A DNA stretch of 41,923 bases, from NCBI RefSeq assembly GCF_902706185.1, contig NZ_CACSJM010000038.1, positions 1 through 41,923 on the forward strand, given 5' to 3'. The first letter of the stretch is position 1; each line of letters opens with the position of its first letter. The notes beneath the pieces were generated by a model. That model was not told where the DNA came from. It did no database searches and was given only the letters and a program-made list of their open reading frames with translations. The translations under genes and the position numbers were made by a program. The stretch comes from Roseomonas sp. 18066 (GTDB lineage: Bacteria > Pseudomonadota > Alphaproteobacteria > Acetobacterales > Acetobacteraceae). Positions 17,295 through 24,776 of this stretch are shown here, piece by piece.

Positions 17295-19339
17295 CACCCC
17301 TCCCCCCGCCGCAGGATCAGATTGCCATAGGCGTCGACGCTGCCGGCGAAGCCCGGCGGCACCCAGCTGGTGGTGTCGTCCTGCACGACCACCGCGGGCC
17401 CGGCGAAGCGCGCGCCGGGCGGCAGGGCGTCGCGGCGGAACAGCGACGCCTGCAGCAGCCCGCCGCCATGCGTCACCGCCACCAGGGCTTCCGGCGCCGG
17501 CTGGCTGTCGACCAGCCCGGCCGCGGGCAGCGCGGGCTTCGGCGTGACGCCGGCGATGACGACGCGCAGCGCGACCAGATGCACATCGGCCTTGGCATCG
17601 GCATGGCCGTAGATCTCGGCATGGCGGGCGTGGAAGGCTTCGGCCATCCGCGCATGCGCGCCGCCGGCGATCCATTCGGGCTCCAGCGGCACCTCGATCT
17701 CATAGGACTGGCCGCGATAGCGCATGTCGGCGGTCACCGTGACCAGCGCCTCGCCGCGATGGCCCTGGCTGTCCCGCAGCCAGGCACGCGCCTCGGTCAG
17801 CAGCCCGTCATAGGCCTCGGCCAGGGCCGGCATCGCGGCGGCCGCGACATCGAGGAAGACAACACGGAGAAAATCGGAGCGCAGGTCGGCCAGCAGCCCG
17901 CCCAGCGCCGCCAGCACGCCCGGCGTACGCGGCACGATGACGGCGGCCATGCCGAGCTCCTCCGCCAGCAGGCAGCCCAGCATCGGCCCGGCGCCGCCGA
18001 AGGCCAGCAGGGCATAGCCGCTGGGCTCCTCGCCGACCTGGGAGAACAGCCGGCTGACTTCACGATACATGTTGGCGACGGCCAGCGCGATCACCGCCTC
18101 GGCCGCCGCGGCGCCGTCGCGGCCCAGCGCCTCGCCGATGCCCTCCAGCGCCGCCACGGCCGCGTCGCGATGGATGCGCACGGCGCCATAGCCGAGCTCG
18201 CCGGCGCCGAGCACGCCCTTCACCGCGAAGGCGTCGGTGATGGTGGCCTGGACGCCGCCGCGGCCATAGCAGGCCGGGCCCGGCACCGAGCCGGCGCTGT
18301 CCGGCCCGACGCGCAGCACGCCCAAGGCGTCGACCCCGGCGATCGAGCCGCCGCCGGCGCCGATCGAGGAGACCGAGACCGTGGGCAGATAGACCGGATA
18401 CTGGCCGACCAGCTCGCCGGCGCGGAAATCCGGCATGCCGTCGCGCAGCAGGGCGACATCGGCGCTGGTGCCGCCGACATCGAGGCTCATCACCCGCGGG
18501 AAGCCGGCCTGGCGGGCGACGAAGCCGGCGCCGATGGCGCCCGCCGCGGTGCCGGACAGCAGCATCTCGATGCCGCGGGTCTTGCCGGCGGCCGCCGTCA
18601 TCACGCCGCCATTCGACTTGGTGATCATCGGCGCCACCGGGACGCCGCGGGCGGCCAGCGCCTGCTCCAGCCGGGTGATGTAATGCGCGACGCGCGGCTG
18701 CACGGCGCCATGGATGCAGGCGGTGATGCTGCGCTCGTATTCGCGCACGATCGGCCAGACCTCGGCCGAGCAGAACACCGGCAGGTCGGGGCGCAGCCCG
18801 TTCAGGAAGGCCCTCGCCTGCCGCTCATGCGCCGGATTGGCATAGGCATGCAGGAAGGCGATGACGATGGCCTCCGCCCCGCGCGCCTCGGCGATGGCCA
18901 GCGCGTCGCGCAGGCTGTCCTCGTCCGGCGCGGTGTCGGTGCTGCCATCGGGGTTCATCCGCTCGCGCACGCCGATGACGCGGTCGCGCGGCACCAGCGG
19001 CGCCGGGCGGCGCGAGAACAGGTGGTAGGGGTCGGGGATCTTCAGCCGCGCCAGCTCCAGCACGTCGCGGAAGCCCTCGGTCACCAGCAGCGCCAGCTTC
19101 GCGCCCTTGCCCTGGATGATGGCGTTGACGCCGACGGTGGAGCCATGGGTGAAATAGCTGACCTCGGTGGGCGCCATGCCGAAGCGGCGCTCGATTTCCT
19201 GCAGCCCGTGCAGCACCTCCTCCCCCGGCGCGTCGGGGCGCGACAGCACCTTCAGCGTCGCCAGCGCCTGGCTGGCCTCGTCGAAGACGCAGAAGTCGGT
19301 GAAGGTGCCGCCGATATCGACGCCGATGCGATAGCCCAC
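17294..19339 (-). CDS. hyuA: Hydantoinase A / oxoprolinase family protein
   Basis: 681 residues from GTG 19339, with GGAG about eight bases upstream. The N-terminal nucleotide-binding motif GVDIGGTFTDF, then FTHGSTVGVNAIIQ, SLDVGGTSADV and the C-terminal ASKHA-like HyuA domain are present. Known role: ATP-dependent partner of HyuB in opening cyclic amides. It starts three bases after the iclR stop, so regulator and enzyme genes are one transcript. No HyuC (carbamoylase) gene is present, so the product is probably used directly or passed to the SDR (inference). Confidence 0.93.
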   Translation of the reverse strand: MGYRIGVDIGGTFTDFCVFDEASQALATLKVLSRPDAPGEEVLHGLQEIERRFGMAPTEVSYFTHGSTVGVNAIIQGKGAKLALLVTEGFRDVLELARLKIPDPYHLFSRRPAPLVPRDRVIGVRERMNPDGSTDTAPDEDSLRDALAIAEARGAEAIVIAFLHAYANPAHERQARAFLNGLRPDLPVFCSAEVWPIVREYERSITACIHGAVQPRVAHYITRLEQALAARGVPVAPMITKSNGGVMTAAAGKTRGIEMLLSGTAAGAIGAGFVARQAGFPRVMSLDVGGTSADVALLRDGMPDFRAGELVGQYPVYLPTVSVSSIGAGGGSIAGVDALGVLRVGPDSAGSVPGPACYGRGGVQATITDAFAVKGVLGAGELGYGAVRIHRDAAVAALEGIGEALGRDGAAAAEAVIALAVANMYREVSRLFSQVGEEPSGYALLAFGGAGPMLGCLLAEELGMAAVIVPRTPGVLAALGGLLADLRSDFLRVVFLDVAAAAMPALAEAYDGLLTEARAWLRDSQGHRGEALVTVTADMRYRGQSYEIEVPLEPEWIAGGAHARMAEAFHARHAEIYGHADAKADVHLVALRVVIAGVTPKPALPAAGLVDSQPAPEALVAVTHGGGLLQASLFRRDALPPGARFAGPAVVVQDDTTSWVPPGFAGSVDAYGNLILRRGEG

Positions 19340-19342
19340 CTG

Positions 19343-20152
19343 TCAGCTCCCTGCGGCGACGGCGAGCGGGGCGCGCGCGGCGCCGCCCAGCCGCGCGGTG
19401 ATGGCGGCGGCCGCCTCGACCACGGCGCCGGCATAGGCGGCGCGCTCGCGGTGGAAGCGGTCGGTCAGGCTGGCCAGGTTCAGCGCGGCGACGGCCCGGC
19501 CGGTGCGGTCGAAGACGGCGGCCGCGACCCCGGCGCCGCCCTCGGCATATTCGCTCTCGATCTCGGCGAAGCCCTGGGCGCGGGCGGCGGCGATGAGGGC
19601 GCGGATGCGGCGCGGATCGGTCTCGGTCGCCGGGGTCAGCGCGGCCAGCGGCGGCGCCAGGCAGCGGTCGACCACGGCCTCCGGCGCATGCGCCAGCAGG
19701 ACGCGGCCCATCGCCGTGCAATAGGCCGGGCAATCGGCCGATCCCGGCTCGTAGCGGATCTCGCGCGGGCTCGGCACCTGCACCAGCAGCCGCACCGACA
19801 GGCTGTTCAGCAGCACGCCGAGATTGACCGTCTCCTGCGTGCGCGCCACCAGCGCCGCGATCACCGGCCGGGCCACGGCCGCGACCTGGCGCGACAGGCC
19901 GCCCAGCCAGTCGCCCTCCTCCTGGCCGAAGGGATGCGCCAGGGCGTAGCGGTCCTCGGCGTCGCGCGCGACATAGCCGCGCATCGCCAGGGTGCGCAGC
20001 AAAGCCAGCGCGCTGCTCTTCGGGATGCCCAGCTCCTGCGTCACCTCGAACAAGGCCAGCGGGCGGCGGGCGCAGCCGAAGAATTCCAGCAGGTCGAGCA
20101 CGCGCTCGGCCGACTTCACACCCTCATGGGGCTTGCTGCCGTTCACGGACAT
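19343..20152 (-). CDS. IclR-family transcriptional regulator of the hyu-opp operon
   Basis: 269 residues from ATG 20152. Winged helix-turn-helix about 12-72 (SAERVLDLLEFF, IPKSSALALLRTL), then an IclR effector domain (YCTAMGRVLLAH, IESEYAEGG, VAALNLAS). IclR proteins bind short palindromes as dimers or tetramers and respond to small acids. First gene of the iclR-hyuAB-SDR-opp run. ATG 20167 (five more residues) is also possible; 20152 is preferred because the putative -10 lies at 20175-20180 and would leave almost no leader for 20167. The half-site array at 20147-20185 covers the start, suggesting autoregulation. The open frame to 20350 is not credible. Confidence 0.88.
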   Translation of the reverse strand: MSVNGSKPHEGVKSAERVLDLLEFFGCARRPLALFEVTQELGIPKSSALALLRTLAMRGYVARDAEDRYALAHPFGQEEGDWLGGLSRQVAAVARPVIAALVARTQETVNLGVLLNSLSVRLLVQVPSPREIRYEPGSADCPAYCTAMGRVLLAHAPEAVVDRCLAPPLAALTPATETDPRRIRALIAAARAQGFAEIESEYAEGGAGVAAAVFDRTGRAVAALNLASLTDRFHRERAAYAGAVVEAAAAITARLGGAARAPLAVAAGS

Positions 20153-20185
20153 GCACGACGTTTCCATGTCTGAATGACGACATGG
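20147..20185 (-). promoter_or_regulatory. Alternating GACATG/CATGTC half-sites: predicted IclR operator
   Basis: Three alternating half-sites: GGACATG (20147-20153), CCATGTC (20164-20170) and GACATGG (20179-20185). The last two form a perfect 7-bp inverted repeat with an 8-bp spacer; the first two form another with a 10-bp spacer. The array overlaps the start of the iclR gene and the likely -10 region. Inferred autoregulatory operator. Confidence 0.55.
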
Positions 20186-20203
20186 GCGTGACAGGGGTGT
20201 CAA
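20175..20203 (-). promoter_or_regulatory. Candidate sigma-70 promoter of the iclR-hyu-opp operon
   Basis: On the minus strand, a consensus -35 TTGACA (20203-20198) lies 17 bp before a weak -10 TCGTCA (20180-20175). The -10 falls inside the half-site array, so bound regulator would block RNA polymerase. The -10 match is poor, so the call is moderate. Confidence 0.45.
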
Positions 20204-20326
20204 GCGCGAAATATTCCGGCCCGGGAAGAACGCTGGGCCGGCCGGCCGGCGGGCCGGGATGGCGGCTTCCGCTGGCCCGGGGCCGCCGGATCGGCTACAG
20301 CCGACAGGCTTTCCAGGAGCCCTGCC

Positions 20327-20545
20327 ATGGCCGAAATGGTCCACCCGCAAGACGATCCCTTCTATGGGGAGCTGCGGGCCTTCGCCAATCGCGACGGCTT
20401 CGTCGTCATCGAGATGAAAGAAGAGTCCGAGGCGCCCTTCCTCGTGCTCAGCGCGCTCGAGGCGGCGCGGCTGATGGCGGCGATGCGCGCTGCCATCGCC
20501 GCCATCGATTCCGACGTGCAGAAGGCGATGCCGCCGGAAGACTGA
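20327..20545 (+). CDS. Small protein of unknown function (72 aa)
   Basis: 72 residues, acidic, with no signal or membrane segment. It has a central beta-like stretch (DGFVVIEMKEE, PFLVLSALEAARLM) followed by an Ala-rich helix (AAMRAAIAAID). AGGAG seven bases before ATG 20327 supports real translation. Not recognised as a named family. It stands alone between the divergent iclR-hyu operon and convergent pepT, and ends just before a strong hairpin. Confidence 0.7.
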   Translation: MAEMVHPQDDPFYGELRAFANRDGFVVIEMKEESEAPFLVLSALEAARLMAAMRAAIAAIDSDVQKAMPPED

Positions 20546-20553
20546 TCAGGCTT

Positions 20554-20584
20554 CGCCCCGCCGCCGGATCAAGGCGGCGGGGCG
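20554..20584. terminator. Strong 12-bp hairpin between convergent genes
   Basis: CGCCCCGCCGCC (20554-20565) pairs perfectly with GGCGGCGGGGCG (20573-20584) across a 7-base loop. It fills the gap between the small protein gene (ends 20545) and pepT (ends 20590), so it could stop transcripts from both sides. No T-run follows on either strand, so classical intrinsic termination is unproven. Confidence 0.55.
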
Positions 20585-20589
20585 GCGGC

Positions 20590-21828
20590 TCAGCCGGGGC
20601 TGGCGGCCAGGGCGCAGATCCGCTGCGCCACGCGGAAGGAATCCGCGAAGGCGCCGACCGGCAGGAACTCGAAGCGCGAGTGGAAGTTCAGCGCGCCGGT
20701 GAAGAAGTTCGGCGTCGGGATGCCGCGCGCCGACAGCGCCGAGCCATCGGTGCCGCCGCGCATCGGGATGACCTTCGGCGCGATGCCGAGCTCCTCCAGC
20801 GCCTGCAGGATCAGCTGCACCGGCCGCCGGTCATTGCCGAGCGATTCGGCGATGTTGCGGTAGCTTTCCTCGATGCGGCAGTCGATGCGGGCGCGCGGGA
20901 AGCGCTCGCGGATCTCGGCCACCGCCTGCTCGACGAAGGCCTTGCGCTGGTCGAAGCGCAGGCCGTCGAAGTCGCGGATCGACATGGCCAGCCGCACCGT
21001 GCCCTGGTCGCCGCTGATGCCGTTGAACCACCAATAGCCCTCGCGGCCCTCGGTCTGCTCCGGCGTCTGCAGCGGGTCGAACAGCTCCATCAGCGACTTC
21101 GCCACCAGGATCGGATTGACCAGCACGCCCTTGGCCGACATCGGATGCGCGGTGACGCCGGTGATCTCGATGGCGACGCTGGCGGCGCTGAAGGTCTCGT
21201 AGACGACCTCGCCCCGCTCACAGCAGTCGATGGTATAGGCGAAATCGGCCGGAAAGCGGTCGAGCTGCAGGATCTTGGCGCCGCGCAGCCCGATCTCCTC
21301 GTCGGGCACGAAGGCGATGGCGATGTCGCCATGCGGCGGCCGTTCCCGCACCAGCGTCGCCAGCAGCGTCATCACCACCGCGACGGCGGCCTTGTTGTCG
21401 GCGCCGAGCACGCTGGTGCCGTCGCCGAAGATGATCTCCTGCCCCGCATAGGGCAGGATTTCCGGATGCTCGGCGACGCGCAGCCAGATGTCCTTCGCGG
21501 CATTGAGCAGCAGGTCCTGGCCGTCGAAGCGCAGCCGCTGCGGGTGGATCTCCGGCGACAAGCCGACATCCACCGTGTCCAGATGCGTGACGAAGCCGAT
21601 GCAGGGCGCGCCGGGCACCGTGCCGCGCAGCATCGCCGTCAGGTTGCTGTGCTCGTCGAGATGGATGTCCGCCAGCCCCAGCGCCTGCAGCTCGGCCTGC
21701 AGCAGCGCGGCGAGCTGGCGCTGGCCCGGGGTGCTGGGCACCACCTTGGCGCGGGCGTCGCTCTGGCTGGTCACCGCCAGGTAGCGCGTGAAGCGCCCGA
21801 TCAACTCTTCTTCCAGTGCCGTGGCCAT
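20590..21828 (-). CDS. pepT: Peptidase T (tripeptide aminopeptidase, M20B)
   Basis: 412 residues, close to the length of enteric PepT. Metal ligands and active-site motifs are in place: THLDT (His82, Asp84), GADNK (Asp144), PDEEIG (Glu177, Glu178), the DCCERGE Asp, and a C-terminal His in NFHSRFEF; RGGTDGSALS lines the substrate site. Known role: a cytoplasmic dizinc enzyme that removes N-terminal residues from tripeptides. ATG 21828 has GGGAGG upstream. Divergent from the SDR gene at 21978; the palindrome at 21908-21922 lies between and could affect both. Confidence 0.93.
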   Translation of the reverse strand: MATALEEELIGRFTRYLAVTSQSDARAKVVPSTPGQRQLAALLQAELQALGLADIHLDEHSNLTAMLRGTVPGAPCIGFVTHLDTVDVGLSPEIHPQRLRFDGQDLLLNAAKDIWLRVAEHPEILPYAGQEIIFGDGTSVLGADNKAAVAVVMTLLATLVRERPPHGDIAIAFVPDEEIGLRGAKILQLDRFPADFAYTIDCCERGEVVYETFSAASVAIEITGVTAHPMSAKGVLVNPILVAKSLMELFDPLQTPEQTEGREGYWWFNGISGDQGTVRLAMSIRDFDGLRFDQRKAFVEQAVAEIRERFPRARIDCRIEESYRNIAESLGNDRRPVQLILQALEELGIAPKVIPMRGGTDGSALSARGIPTPNFFTGALNFHSRFEFLPVGAFADSFRVAQRICALAASPG

Positions 21829-21907
21829 CCGCAGCCTCCCCCTTCTTGGCAGCCGCCAGGATAGAGCCGGGCGCCGCGCCGCGCGAGATGGGGCCAGAAT
21901 CCCCAAG

Positions 21908-21922
21908 GTTCGGATTGCGAAC
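21908..21922 (+). promoter_or_regulatory. Palindrome shared with the downstream iclR promoter
   Basis: GTTCG-GATTG-CGAAC is an inverted repeat in the pepT/SDR divergent gap. It matches 13 of 15 positions with GTTCGGATACCGAAC at 22734-22748, in front of the IclR gene. Inferred second binding site of that IclR protein, 56-70 bp before the SDR start. Confidence 0.55.
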
Positions 21923-21977
21923 TATTGTTGCGATCTCTAGACCTTGCTCGGAACCCCCGAGGGAAGGAACGCGACCC

Positions 21978-22670
21978 ATGCCCAGCGACACCCCCAGGCC
22001 GCGCCATGCCGTGGTCACCGGCGCCAGCTCCGGCATCGGCGAGGCCATCGCCCGCCGCCTGCTGGCCGAGGGCTGGCAGGTCACCGGCCTCAGCCGCGGC
22101 GCGCCGGCGATCACGGACCAGAACTTCGCCCATCGCCCGGCCGACCTGGCCGATCCCGCCAGCCTGGCGGCAGCGATCGACGGGCTGTCCGCCACGGCGC
22201 TGGTGCATGCCGCCGGCCTGATGGGCGCCCAGCCGCTCGGCACGCTGGACCATGCCCGCGGCGCCATGATGTGGCAGGTGCATGTCCAGGCCGCGGCCCT
22301 GCTCGCCGATCATCTTGTCCCCGGCATGGCCGATGGCGGCCGCATCGTGCTGCTGGGCAGCCGCACCGCCAACGGCGCCACCAATCGCAGCCACTATGCC
22401 GCCAGCAAGTCGGCGCTGACCGGGCTGTCGCGCTCCTGGGCGGCCGAGCTGGCGCCGCGCGGCATCACGGTGAACCTGGTCTCGCCGGCGGCCACCGACA
22501 CGCCGATGCTGCGCGACCCGGCGCGGGCGCATTCGGTGCCGAAGCTGCCGCCGATCGGCCGGCTGATCCGCCCCGAGGAGGTGGCGGCCACCGTCGGCTT
22601 CCTGCTGTCGCCGGAGGCCGCGGCCATCACCGGCCAGAACATCGTGATCTGCGGCGGCAGCTCGCTGTGA
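21978..22670 (+). CDS. SDR-family oxidoreductase
   Basis: 230 residues from ATG 21978, with GGGAAGG upstream. Cofactor motif TGASSGIG (14-21), catalytic Ser128, Tyr140 and Lys144 (YAASK), and the C-terminal TGQNIVICGG are intact. It precedes the iclR gene by 78 bp and has the same palindrome in its promoter, so it is probably the first enzyme gene of the IclR regulon (inference). Substrate unknown. A longer frame reaching 21816 crosses the palindrome and lacks a ribosome site. Confidence 0.9.
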   Translation: MPSDTPRPRHAVVTGASSGIGEAIARRLLAEGWQVTGLSRGAPAITDQNFAHRPADLADPASLAAAIDGLSATALVHAAGLMGAQPLGTLDHARGAMMWQVHVQAAALLADHLVPGMADGGRIVLLGSRTANGATNRSHYAASKSALTGLSRSWAAELAPRGITVNLVSPAATDTPMLRDPARAHSVPKLPPIGRLIRPEEVAATVGFLLSPEAAAITGQNIVICGGSSL

Positions 22671-22685
22671 GCCGTGCGGAAGCAA

Positions 22686-22715
22686 TTGACAGCGGAGCGC
22701 CCCTGGCATGATGAT
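22686..22715 (+). promoter_or_regulatory. Candidate promoter of the iclR gene at 22749
   Basis: A consensus -35 TTGACA (22686-22691) is followed after 18 bp by GATGAT (22710-22715), a moderate -10. The transcript would start near 22722, immediately ahead of the operator at 22725-22748. Confidence 0.5.
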
Positions 22716-22724
22716 CGGATTCAA

Positions 22725-22748
22725 CGAACAAGTGTTCGGATACCGAAC
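22725..22748 (+). promoter_or_regulatory. Double palindrome: predicted IclR autoregulatory operator
   Basis: Two overlapping perfect palindromes share a half-site: CGAACA-AG-TGTTCG (22725-22738) and GTTCGG-ATA-CCGAAC (22734-22748). The array ends at the base before the ATG of the iclR gene. Three alternating half-sites fit cooperative IclR binding. Inference from sequence only. Confidence 0.6.
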
Positions 22749-23600
22749 ATGACAGAGGAAACGGTGACGCCCGCCACGGCAGAGGCGCCGGCCCCCAAGG
22801 GCGCCGGCAATCCGAAGAACGTCGTCCAGTCCGCGGCCAAGGTCTTCGCGGTGCTGAAGGCCTTCGGCCCCGACCTGCCCGAGCTGACCCTGGCCGAGAT
22901 CGCGGCGCGGGCCGAGCTCGACCGCGGCACCGCCTTCCGCCTGGTGCACACGCTGGAAGACCTGGGCTACCTGCGCGCCGTCCCCGCCAGCCGCCGCTTC
23001 CGCCTGACGCTGAAATGCCTGGAGCTCGGCTTCTCGGCGCTGGCCGCGCGCGGGCTGCCGGACCATGCCCGGCCGTTGCTGCGCGAGCTGGTGCCGGAGC
23101 TGGGCGATGCCGCCTCGCTCGGCGCGCTGGAGGGCGGCGAGGTCATCTACCTGGCCCGCGTGCAGCATGGGCTGGAGCGGCATGGCGTGCAGCGCCCGGC
23201 CGGCGCCCGCGTCGGCGCCTATGCCACCGCCCTGGGCCACGCGATCCTGGGCTTCCTGCCCCGCGACCAGCAGGTCGCCCATTTGGAACAGCGCGCCCGC
23301 GTAAAACTGTCTGAAAGAACACTGACAGACATGGACGCGCTGCTAGCGCGGCTCGATGCGGTGCGGGCGCAGGGCTACGCCATTTCCGACGGCGAGAACG
23401 CCTATGGGCTGCGCACCGTCGCCGCCCCGATCCTCGACGCCGAGGGCCAGCCCTATGCCGGCATCAGCCTGACCATCGAGGCCAGCCGCGCGCCGCTGGA
23501 AAGCTTCGTCGCCGCCGGCCTGCCGCGGCTGCAGGCGGTGGTGGCCGAGCTGTCGGCGGCGACCCGCCTGTCGCTCGGCGCCATCGGACTGCGCCCCTAG
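22749..23600 (+). CDS. IclR-family transcriptional regulator
   Basis: 283 residues from ATG 22749. Winged helix about 24-90 (VVQSAAKVFAVLKAF, LDRGTAFRLVHTL) and an effector-binding domain (LARVQHG, ATALGHAILGFLP, YAISDGENAYGLRTVAAPI). No ribosome site is seen before the ATG, because the operator occupies that position; the alternative start at 22674 lies upstream of the predicted promoter. It probably controls the SDR behind it and the Fe-ADH/Asp-box/aldolase genes ahead of it, judged by shared palindromes and contiguity. Confidence 0.9.
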   Translation: MTEETVTPATAEAPAPKGAGNPKNVVQSAAKVFAVLKAFGPDLPELTLAEIAARAELDRGTAFRLVHTLEDLGYLRAVPASRRFRLTLKCLELGFSALAARGLPDHARPLLRELVPELGDAASLGALEGGEVIYLARVQHGLERHGVQRPAGARVGAYATALGHAILGFLPRDQQVAHLEQRARVKLSERTLTDMDALLARLDAVRAQGYAISDGENAYGLRTVAAPILDAEGQPYAGISLTIEASRAPLESFVAAGLPRLQAVVAELSAATRLSLGAIGLRP

Positions 23601-23630
23601 CCCATGACCTTCCTTCCCGCGGAGCCCGCC

Positions 23631-24761
23631 ATGACCGGCCTGACCACCCCCATCGAGATCGCCCGCCCCGCCATCATCGAATTCGGCAGCGGGCTGGTGG
23701 CGAAAGCCGGCCATTGGGCGCGCGCGCGGGGCTACAGCCGCATCCTGGTGGTGGCCGACGCCTTCAATGCCGGGCGCGTCGACCTGCTCGACCTGCCCGG
23801 CGCCGTCACCATCTTCGGCGAGGTGAAGCCCGAGCCCGACCTGCCGAACCTGGAAAAGGTCCTGGCAATCGCCGAGCAGGTGAAGCCCGATCTCGTCATC
23901 GGCTTCGGCGGCGGCAGCGCCATGGACCTGGCCAAGCTGGTCGCCGTGCTGCCCGGCAGCGGCCAGTCCTTCGCCGAGGTCGTCGGGCCCGAGAAGGTCA
24001 AGGGCCGCAGCGTCGCGCTGTTCCAGGTGCCGACCACCGCCGGCACCGGCAGCGAGGGCGGCACCCGGTCCCTGGTCACCGATCCGGCGACGCAGAACAA
24101 GGCGGCGGTGCAGAGCCGCCACATGCTGGCCGATATCGCCATCGTCGATCCCGACCTGACGCTGACCGTGCCGGCCGCCGTCACCGCGGCCACCGGGGTG
24201 GATGCCATGGCGCATTGCGTCGAGGCCTTCACCAGCAGGAAGGCGCATCCGCTGATCGACCTCTATGCGCTGGAGGGCATTCGTCTCGTCGGCCGCTTCC
24301 TGAAGCGCGCGGTGGCTGACGGCAACGACCGCGAAGCGCGTGCCGGCCTGGCGCTGGCCTCGATGTATGGCGGCTTCTGCCTGGGCCCGGTGAACACCAC
24401 CGCCGGCCATGCGGTCGCCTATCCGCTGGGCACCCGCCACCACATCCCGCATGGCCTGGCCTGCGCCCTGGTCTTCCCGCACACCCTGGCCTTCAACGCG
24501 CCGGTGGTGCCGGAGAAGACTGCGCTGGTGCTCGAGGCGCTGGGCCTGCCGGCCTCCTCCGACGAGGCCACCGTGCGCGACGCCACCCACCGCTTGTGTG
24601 CCGATCTCGGCATTGAGATGCGGCTGTCGGCGCTGGGCGTGCCGCAGGGCGACCTCGAGACCATGGCGACCGAGGCGCATGCCATCCGCCGGCTGCTCGA
24701 CAACAATCCGCGCGAGATGAGCCGGGAGCAGATCCTGGCCCTCTACGCCGCCGCCTTCTGA
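23631..24761 (+). CDS. Iron-containing alcohol dehydrogenase
   Basis: 376 residues from ATG 23631, chosen because GGAG lies six bases upstream; ATG 23604 would add nine residues. NAD-binding GGGSAMD (93-99), PTTAGTGSE, and the four metal ligands Asp191, His195, His260 and His274 (TGVDAMAHC, TAGHAVAYP, HIPHGL) are present. Group III metal-dependent dehydrogenases interconvert alcohols and aldehydes; maleylacetate reductases are relatives. It starts 30 bp after iclR and 15 bp before the Asp-box gene. Likely reduces or oxidises an aldehyde intermediate of the cluster (inference). Confidence 0.92.
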   Translation: MTGLTTPIEIARPAIIEFGSGLVAKAGHWARARGYSRILVVADAFNAGRVDLLDLPGAVTIFGEVKPEPDLPNLEKVLAIAEQVKPDLVIGFGGGSAMDLAKLVAVLPGSGQSFAEVVGPEKVKGRSVALFQVPTTAGTGSEGGTRSLVTDPATQNKAAVQSRHMLADIAIVDPDLTLTVPAAVTAATGVDAMAHCVEAFTSRKAHPLIDLYALEGIRLVGRFLKRAVADGNDREARAGLALASMYGGFCLGPVNTTAGHAVAYPLGTRHHIPHGLACALVFPHTLAFNAPVVPEKTALVLEALGLPASSDEATVRDATHRLCADLGIEMRLSALGVPQGDLETMATEAHAIRRLLDNNPREMSREQILALYAAAF

Positions 24762-24776
24762 GAGAGGTCCAGGCCC

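Noticed and set aside
17468..20173. 901-codon plus-strand frame opposite hyuA and iclR
   Set aside because: Low-complexity shadow; the minus strand has clear HyuA and IclR proteins with overlapping stops and starts.
20216..20236. Another TTCC/GGAA dyad upstream of the hyu operon
   Set aside because: Only the outer four bases match and the spacing differs from the ATTCCG-N5-CGGAA sites, so it is not counted as a copy.
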